From Echinicola pacifica DSM 19836 (GTDB lineage: Bacteria; Bacteroidota; Bacteroidia; Cytophagales; Cyclobacteriaceae): DNA of 64,000 nucleotides. Positions 59,106 to 64,000 of this stretch are shown here, one piece after another. Positions within the stretch are counted from its first letter, which is position 1, and each line of letters starts with the position of its first letter. The translations under genes were made by a program, and so were the position numbers. The stretch lies in assembly GCF_000373245.1 (NCBI RefSeq), contig NZ_KB890742.1, positions 33,869 through 97,868 on the forward strand, in the 5' to 3' direction. The notes under the pieces are model-generated. The model did not search any database, was not told where the DNA came from, and saw nothing but the letters and a program-made list of their open reading frames with translations.

Positions 59106-60045
59106 TTAACGCCAGCAATAGTCCAATTCCATAGGAAATCAGCTGACCATAGGAAGTAACTAGTGCAAGAGCAGCTACCGCAATCGATTTGCTGGCAGTC
59201 AATGCACTTATAAATAAGCCTATGCTCCACACTAAGTATAGACCTAGGAATAAGGAGAAAATTGACAAATTAAATAGATAAGTCCCTAACAAGGCCAATA
59301 AACCCAAAAAGAACGCTAAAGGCATTAGGTGAACCAGTTTGATGGCACCAGGATGAAATCTGGCCACATTTACACGGTTTTGACCAAAAGAAAAGCTTTG
59401 GCGAAAAAAAGAAGCAAGTGTATTTCTTCTTTTATGATAGACGAAGGCCTCTTCTATAAGCTCCAGCTTAAATCCCGCCTTCCTGATCCGAATGGAAATC
59501 TCAATGTCCTCCCCCTTATTGGGATCCAAAAAGCCACCCACCTCATCATAAACATTCCTGCTAAAGCCCATATTAAAACCTCTCGCTTGGTATTTTGCAG
59601 GAGCAGAGCCCTTTCCTCTTATCCCACCGGTGGTCCAGAAGGAGGTCATGCTAAAATCAATTGCCTTCTGCAATACCGAAAAGCTATCTTCGGCAGCATC
59701 GGGGCCTCCAAAAGCATCAAGCTTCCTTTCAAGAATCGCCTTATAAAGTGTGGTAAAATAAGTAGGAGGAATAATACAATCTGAATCAAAGAACACAAAA
59801 TAGTGTCCAGTAGCCATTTTAACACCAGTATTTCTGGCAAAACCCTGCCCTTGATTAGCTTGATAATAGTATTTTATATTTAAGGAGCTGCTAAAATCAG
59901 CTATCAGGTTTTCACTTTTAAGATCGGATCCATCCTCAATGATGATCACCTCAAAATCATCAAAGAGCTGGCCAGTCAAGCTATTTAATAATTCGTGAAG
60001 CTCCTTAGGTCTATTGTAAACGGGAATAATGACCGAGAAAAACAT
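59095..60045 (-). CDS. Family-2 glycosyltransferase with C-terminal membrane segments
   Basis: 316 residues. GT2 fold: 'FFSVIIPVYNRPKELHELLNSLTGQ', 'IIIEDGSD', 'YFVFFDSDCIIPP' (DxD), 'NKGEDIEISIRIRKAGF' (catalytic-type ED) and 'QGQGFARNTG'. Three or four membrane segments from about 225 to the end. Likely transfers a sugar to a lipid-linked or surface glycan at the inner membrane face; donor and acceptor are unknown. Last gene of the operon, 5 bp after the other glycosyltransferase. Confidence 0.9.
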   Translation of the reverse strand: MFFSVIIPVYNRPKELHELLNSLTGQLFDDFEVIIIEDGSDLKSENLIADFSSSLNIKYYYQANQGQGFARNTGVKMATGHYFVFFDSDCIIPPTYFTTLYKAILERKLDAFGGPDAAEDSFSVLQKAIDFSMTSFWTTGGIRGKGSAPAKYQARGFNMGFSRNVYDEVGGFLDPNKGEDIEISIRIRKAGFKLELIEEAFVYHKRRNTLASFFRQSFSFGQNRVNVARFHPGAIKLVHLMPLAFFLGLLALLGTYLFNLSIFSLFLGLYLVWSIGLFISALTASKSIAVAALALVTSYGQLISYGIGLLLALIRR

Positions 60046-60050
60046 ACTTC

Positions 60051-61007
60051 TTAAAAGTTAATTTCATCGTCAATATTATAATCGCTTTTGCGCGAGCTAT
60101 TGGAAGTCATCATCTCCGCCATAAATCCGGTCAGAAATAACTGTACTCCGACGATCAAAGCCACGAGAGACAAATAGAACAAAGGCTGATCTGTCACTTC
60201 CCTAACGGATAAACCCAGGCGAAGGCTACGTATTTTCTCAATCACCAGCCAACATGTTATTAAGAAGCCACCCAAAAATGAAATAGTCCCCAGGGAGCCA
60301 AAGAAGTGCATGGGTTTTTTCTTGTATCTATTGACGAAGGATACAGAAATCAGGTCCAAAAACCCATGAATAAAGCGCTCAATCCCAAATTTGGTAGATC
60401 CATATTTACGGGCACGGTGCTCCACCACTTTTTCACCTATCTTAGTAAACCCATTCCACTTGGCGATCAGGGGAATATACCGATGCATTTCTCCATAAAG
60501 GTGGATCTGCTTCACCACTTTCCTTCTATAGGCTTTGAGTCCACAATTGAAATCATGTAGTTTAATCCCAGAAATCAAGCGGGTCACCCCGTTAAAAAAC
60601 TTAGAAGGGATGGTTTTGGTAAAGGGATCGTAGCGTTTTTTCTTCCACCCGGACACCACGTCGTAGCCTTCCTTAGAAATCATATGATATAAAGAGGGTA
60701 CCTCATCGGGGCTATCCTGAAGGTCTGCATCCATCGTCACCACCACCTCTCCCAGGGCCTTGGAGAAGCCGATATCCAATGCGGCTGACTTTCCATAATT
60801 GCGCGAAAAGGCCACGCCCTTCACATGCCCATTGGCATGAGCAAGTTTTTCGATTACCTCCCAGGAATGGTCAGAACTGCCATCATCAATAAATAACAGT
60901 TCATAAGTAAGCTGGTGCTGTTGCATCACCCTTTCTATCCATTCTGTCAGCTCAGGAAGTGATTCCTCCTCATTATACACGGGAACAATAATCGAAACTT
61001 GTGTCAT
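60051..61007 (-). CDS. Family-2 glycosyltransferase, DPM1/GtrB-like
   Basis: 318 residues. N-terminal GT2 domain with 'SIIVPVYNEEESLPELTEWI', 'LLFIDDGSSDHSWEVI', 'VVTMDADLQDSPDEVP' (DxD in the DPM1/ArnC style) and 'VVSGWKKKRYDPFTKTIPSKFFN'. Two membrane segments at the C-terminus (about 230-250 and 275-300). Family members load a sugar from a nucleotide sugar onto undecaprenyl phosphate. It sits between a DUF4199 gene (7 bp) and the second glycosyltransferase (5 bp). Confidence 0.92.
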   Translation of the reverse strand: MTQVSIIVPVYNEEESLPELTEWIERVMQQHQLTYELLFIDDGSSDHSWEVIEKLAHANGHVKGVAFSRNYGKSAALDIGFSKALGEVVVTMDADLQDSPDEVPSLYHMISKEGYDVVSGWKKKRYDPFTKTIPSKFFNGVTRLISGIKLHDFNCGLKAYRRKVVKQIHLYGEMHRYIPLIAKWNGFTKIGEKVVEHRARKYGSTKFGIERFIHGFLDLISVSFVNRYKKKPMHFFGSLGTISFLGGFLITCWLVIEKIRSLRLGLSVREVTDQPLFYLSLVALIVGVQLFLTGFMAEMMTSNSSRKSDYNIDDEINF

Positions 61008-61014
61008 TTACTCC

Positions 61015-61560
61015 TTATAAAATATCAGGTTTTTTATTCTTTTTGATAATTGCGGATACAATTAAAGCTATAACTGCGTTAGCAATCAAACTTATACCAA
61101 AACCTTTCAATTGCCCTCCAACCGAATAATTGGCTAAAAAATCATTTTTCATTTTAGCAATATCAGCGGAAGACATCTCCCCCTGGCCACCAAAACGTTC
61201 AACAATGGCAAGAGTATTATCAAGGTTTGCCTGAGCAAGTACTTCTGGCAAAGAAGGATCAATCACCTGAAACAATAATATCATCCCTATCATATTAATA
61301 AAACCGGCGACAACTAAGGCGATAAAGGAAAATTTAAAGGCCTCTCCAAAAGTAATGAATCCGCCTACTTCATTCCTATACTGAAAACCAAAGGCTACAA
61401 CTAAACCTAAAAACACTATCAGAGTCCCTATGCCAAACCAAAAAGAGGCCAGTAAAGCTGAATTAATAAAGTACGCAACAAAAGTTAATGCGACAGCAAT
61501 TAGTCCAAGGACCAAACCCCATCTTAGGGCTGCCTGGATGGGGGAATTTGAATTTTCCAT
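61015..61560 (-). CDS. DUF4199 membrane protein, second copy
   Basis: 181 residues. Membrane segments at about 10-32, 36-55, 72-95 and 155-175; 'GFITFGEAFKFSFIALVVAGFINMIGMILLFQVIDPSLPE' is a typical DUF4199 stretch. The family is Bacteroidota-specific and of unknown function. 3 bp from the first DUF4199 gene and 7 bp from the GtrB-like gene; tightly coupled operon. Confidence 0.82.
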   Translation of the reverse strand: MENSNSPIQAALRWGLVLGLIAVALTFVAYFINSALLASFWFGIGTLIVFLGLVVAFGFQYRNEVGGFITFGEAFKFSFIALVVAGFINMIGMILLFQVIDPSLPEVLAQANLDNTLAIVERFGGQGEMSSADIAKMKNDFLANYSVGGQLKGFGISLIANAVIALIVSAIIKKNKKPDIL

Positions 61561-61563
61561 AGG

Positions 61564-62079
61564 TTAATGAGATTTTGTTCTTTTTAAAATTATTGAAATT
61601 ATAATTGTAAAGAACAATTCAAGTAAGAATATTTTAAGAAATATATCCAATGCTATATCGAAAATATTCATTTCTTCACTCTCCCCTAAAGCCTCCAAAT
61701 ATGCTTGCTCTCCCACAGACTCAGAAATAAAATCCTGTTGGCTATGCAGCCAAGACAATTTTTCCAATTTATAGGATTCAAACACTTCAGGCATTAAATA
61801 TAGAAAAGTAAGTACGCCCAAGGAAGTTATTACGGCCAACAGTCCATAAATGACAAAACCTACGGTCATCCCTTGACCAAACAGCATCTCTCCACCAGAC
61901 CACTGTGCACGGAAATTCCTCATTCCCAGGAATACAAAAACCGGCGTAATCATACAGGCGGCAATAGTGGTGAAATCTATCGCATTCAGCTCAGTAAACT
62001 GCAGGATCAAAAATGACAAAAGGCACAGTCCCGCACCCGCAAGGCCAAAAGGGTATCCGGCCTTAAAATACTTATTCAT
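61564..62079 (-). CDS. DUF4199 membrane protein, first copy
   Basis: 171 residues with four membrane segments (about 10-28, 36-52, 73-95, 145-165) and 'SGGEMLFGQGMTVGFVIYGLLAVITSLGVLTFLYLMPEVFESY' in the middle, matching the DUF4199 pattern. Its start overlaps the dihydroorotase-like gene by 8 bp, so it is translationally coupled to it. The two DUF4199 genes are tandem paralogues, but clearly diverged. Confidence 0.8.
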   Translation of the reverse strand: MNKYFKAGYPFGLAGAGLCLLSFLILQFTELNAIDFTTIAACMITPVFVFLGMRNFRAQWSGGEMLFGQGMTVGFVIYGLLAVITSLGVLTFLYLMPEVFESYKLEKLSWLHSQQDFISESVGEQAYLEALGESEEMNIFDIALDIFLKIFLLELFFTIIISIILKRTKSH

Positions 62080-63313
62080 GAGATCTATAGATTTGGTCTT
62101 TATTGATCACCATTTTTATTCTCCCTTGAAGCAGGGTGTTAAAATAGGGGGAATTGGAGGATAAAGAAGCATTGAAGCTATGATTAAAGTCCTGAGTCCC
62201 CTTAGGATCAAAGAGCGTAAGAGAGGACATTTTCTCCTGTGGCACGTTCAGTACGCGTCGTGGACCAGTAGTGATTTTATCAATCAATAAGCCCCATCCC
62301 AATTTAGGTTCTAATATGGTCAAGCCATGCAAGAAAGCCCCAAGGCCATTCATACCAAAATCAGCGAGATCAAATTCCATATGTTTGGAATCATAGTCTT
62401 TAGGTTGGTGATTAGAAATTAGCGCATCAATAGTCCCATCTCTAAGTCCCTCCAGTAGAGCTTCCTGATCGGCAGCACTCCTAAAAGGCGGCAGGACCTT
62501 CAGTTGGGAATCAAAATCATGCAGATCTTCATCGGTAAATAACAATTGGTAAATAGACACATCGGCCGTGACATTAAGGCCTTCGGCTTTGGCCTTTCTT
62601 ATCAGGTCCACTCCTTTGGCTGTACTTAAAGCCTGGAAATGGATTCTCCCTCCAGCATATCGCAAAATGTCTATATTCTTCTGAATAGCCACTTCCTCTG
62701 CCAGGGAAGGTATGCCTTTCATTCCTAATAATGTACTGGTATAGCCTTCATGAATCTGCCCAAAGATGCTGAGAAGCGGATCATAACTATGATCGAAAAG
62801 AATTCCATCAAATTTCTGAAGGTACTGTAATACCTTCATCATACGATCAGAATTGGACAAGGGGATGACTCCATCGCCAAATACGGTCACCCCATGGTGA
62901 TTGATATCAAGAATCTCTGTTAGGTCCTCTCCTTCGCAGCTTTTGGTAACTGCCGCCTGAATATGAAAATCAGGTAAAAGTGATCGTACTTTATTCTTAA
63001 TAAATTCTACTTCAGATTTGGACTGTACCACCGGATGGGTATTGGGCAGCAGCACAGCTTCTGTAAATCCCGCCTGTGACAAGGCCGCACCGAGGCTCTC
63101 TAAGGTTTCCTGATGCTCCAAGCCAGGTTCTCCTACTCCACAACGCAAATCCATCCATCCAGAAGACCCCAGCAGGCCTGAGCAGTCAATTACCTCAGAA
63201 GCTCTGGACTCAGCATCAGCCACACTGATATGCTGACCATCATAAAAATAGTCCTGAGCATCTTGAATTTTATTATCGTGAATAAGTTGAAGGGACTTTA
63301 GTAGAATTGCCAT
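62072..63313 (-). CDS. Dihydroorotase-like protein, catalytic residues lost
   Basis: 413 residues, dihydroorotase (class I) fold by overall order: 'GLLGSSGWMDLRCGVGEPG', 'LPNTHPVV', 'ALSTAKGVDLIRKAKAEGLNVTADV', 'VLPPFRSAADQEALLEGLRDGTIDALISNHQPKD', 'LADFGMNGLGAFLHGL'. The key ligands are altered: the canonical HxHxR after the Asp is RxGxG, the region of the carboxylated Lys reads TVFGDG, the HxxH before the ST reads HFQA, the later HH reads YQ, and the Asp of TDHAPH is Asn. It is therefore probably not a catalyst and may be a structural partner of aspartate transcarbamoylase, as known for pseudo-dihydroorotases in some bacteria. First gene of the DUF4199/glycosyltransferase operon. Confidence 0.85.
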   Translation of the reverse strand: MAILLKSLQLIHDNKIQDAQDYFYDGQHISVADAESRASEVIDCSGLLGSSGWMDLRCGVGEPGLEHQETLESLGAALSQAGFTEAVLLPNTHPVVQSKSEVEFIKNKVRSLLPDFHIQAAVTKSCEGEDLTEILDINHHGVTVFGDGVIPLSNSDRMMKVLQYLQKFDGILFDHSYDPLLSIFGQIHEGYTSTLLGMKGIPSLAEEVAIQKNIDILRYAGGRIHFQALSTAKGVDLIRKAKAEGLNVTADVSIYQLLFTDEDLHDFDSQLKVLPPFRSAADQEALLEGLRDGTIDALISNHQPKDYDSKHMEFDLADFGMNGLGAFLHGLTILEPKLGWGLLIDKITTGPRRVLNVPQEKMSSLTLFDPKGTQDFNHSFNASLSSNSPYFNTLLQGRIKMVINKDQIYRSHE

Positions 63314-64000
63314 GCTAATTTTATTTGTGCAAAACTGCCACTTTTTTTATAAAAAATAAACCCTTATCACTTATAAGTTAGGATAAAAATCAATTGAGTG
63401 GCCGTATTTCCCCATATGGATGGTTATATACAATAATAGTAGAACAATTCTGAAAGAAAAATAAATGAATGAGCACCCAATACAAGTAGTTGATGCACTA
63501 TTTAGTAGTGCTATGATTCAGGCTAACCCTAAGCAATAATTGTGGAATCATAAGCTGCCCTCTAGATGAAAAAGATGGTGAGAACTTATCTGTTTTCCCT
63601 AATGCCAATTTTAGAGACGGTAGGCGACTTTCTCGTCCATTGAGGGCAATAATGCAGGCTAATACAAACCTATAAAAGCGGGCGGCGACCTATTTCCCCA
63701 GGTGTAAGCCTTATGCCATTAGCGCGACAAGGCTTAACTTCTCTGTTCGGAATGTGCGAGGTGGATCCTTGGCGAGGTATCAGTTTAAAGTCATTGGGGA
63801 GCAACCCTAAGCATTATATCGGTGCTAATATTTTTAGATTGACTTATTCTAAAGCAATATTAATCGATTCTAAGTAGTAGAACATGGAATAATCCCTATG
63901 CAGAATGTTAAAAAGTTAGGCTTAATATCCGTGTGCCCTCAGAAGTTCAGGATGATCATTTATTCTATAGCCATAAAGTTCGATAGCAGATTATTAGCAA
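63314..64000. other. Right-end intergenic region with a 5S-like sequence
   Basis: No open frame of note. It holds the 5S-like sequence below and is otherwise unassigned. A 12-bp repeat of the type 'AACCCTAAGCA' occurs near 63524 and 63802. I could not recognise 23S rRNA sequence or a tRNA in 63800-64000. Confidence 0.4.
63679..63791 (-). rRNA. 5S rRNA, divergent and possibly decayed
   Basis: The minus strand contains the strongly conserved 5S core 'GGATCCACCTC', 'CCGAACAGAGAAGTTAAGCC' and the 3' end 'AGGTCGCCGCCCGC'. The 5' strand of helix I, expected to pair with 'GCCGCCCGC' at the 3' end, is not found where it should be (that region reads TTTAAACTGATACC), and the loop E to helix V region also differs from usual Bacteroidota 5S. 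It may be a 5S pseudogene or the tail of a broken rRNA operon. Coordinates are approximate. Confidence 0.65.

Overview
This window looks like a chromosomal piece of a marine or environmental Bacteroidota member, most likely order Cytophagales (Cyclobacteriaceae-like). The grounds are a SusC/SusD pair, DUF4199 proteins, a Bat (aerotolerance) operon, SprB-type and DUF11-like adhesin repeats, and TAnnTTTG-type -7 promoter elements. The family-level placement is inference. Coding is dense. I found no tRNA, insertion sequence, prophage or CRISPR array.

Layout. 1-12618 (minus) holds one giant repeat-rich surface protein that runs off the left edge. Its reading frame is broken once, near 10290: the first part (10279-12618) has a signal peptide, a DUF4347 domain and thrombospondin-type Ca-binding linkers; the remainder stays open to base 1 and carries two PA14 domains, six SprB-like repeats and at least 13 DUF11/DUF7507-like repeats arranged in a six-domain super-period. 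12619-13781 is AT-rich and essentially gene-free. 13782-20142 (minus) is a susC-susD-phosphodiesterase operon, with a divergent TetR regulator at 20789; both promoters carry the same palindrome. 21352-28098 (minus) is a Bat operon (MoxR, DUF58, DUF4381-like, BatA, a BatB-BatC fusion, BatD) followed by a small membrane protein. 28142-36840 (minus) holds an HAD acid-phosphatase-like lipoprotein, two tandem sulfatases, a small exporter-like membrane protein, an aminopeptidase P and an OprP/O-type porin.

37580-40156 (plus) is the prs-rplY-pth housekeeping cluster plus a thiamine-binding-type protein. 40570-44200 (plus) is a pair of envelope proteins ending in an OmpA domain. 44311-51246 (minus) holds rarA, threonine aldolase, a glycerophosphodiesterase, a DUF2721 protein, an anti-sigma/ECF-sigma pair and dihydrolipoyl dehydrogenase. 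51556-53798 (plus) holds fabG and an SPFH protein followed by a 58-residue Arc-like DNA-binding protein. 53896-58139 (minus) is a MacA/permease/TolC efflux operon without an ATPase. 58332-63313 has a methyltransferase (plus) convergent with an operon of a catalytically degenerate dihydroorotase, two DUF4199 proteins and two family-2 glycosyltransferases. A divergent, possibly decayed 5S rRNA lies at about 63680-63790 (minus).

Several loci share phosphorus scavenging as a possible theme (SusCD plus phosphodiesterase, HAD phosphatase, OprP-like porin, GDPD), but nothing in the sequence shows that they are co-regulated. The most distinctive items are the broken, super-periodic giant adhesin, the TetR/Sus shared operator and the pseudo-dihydroorotase.
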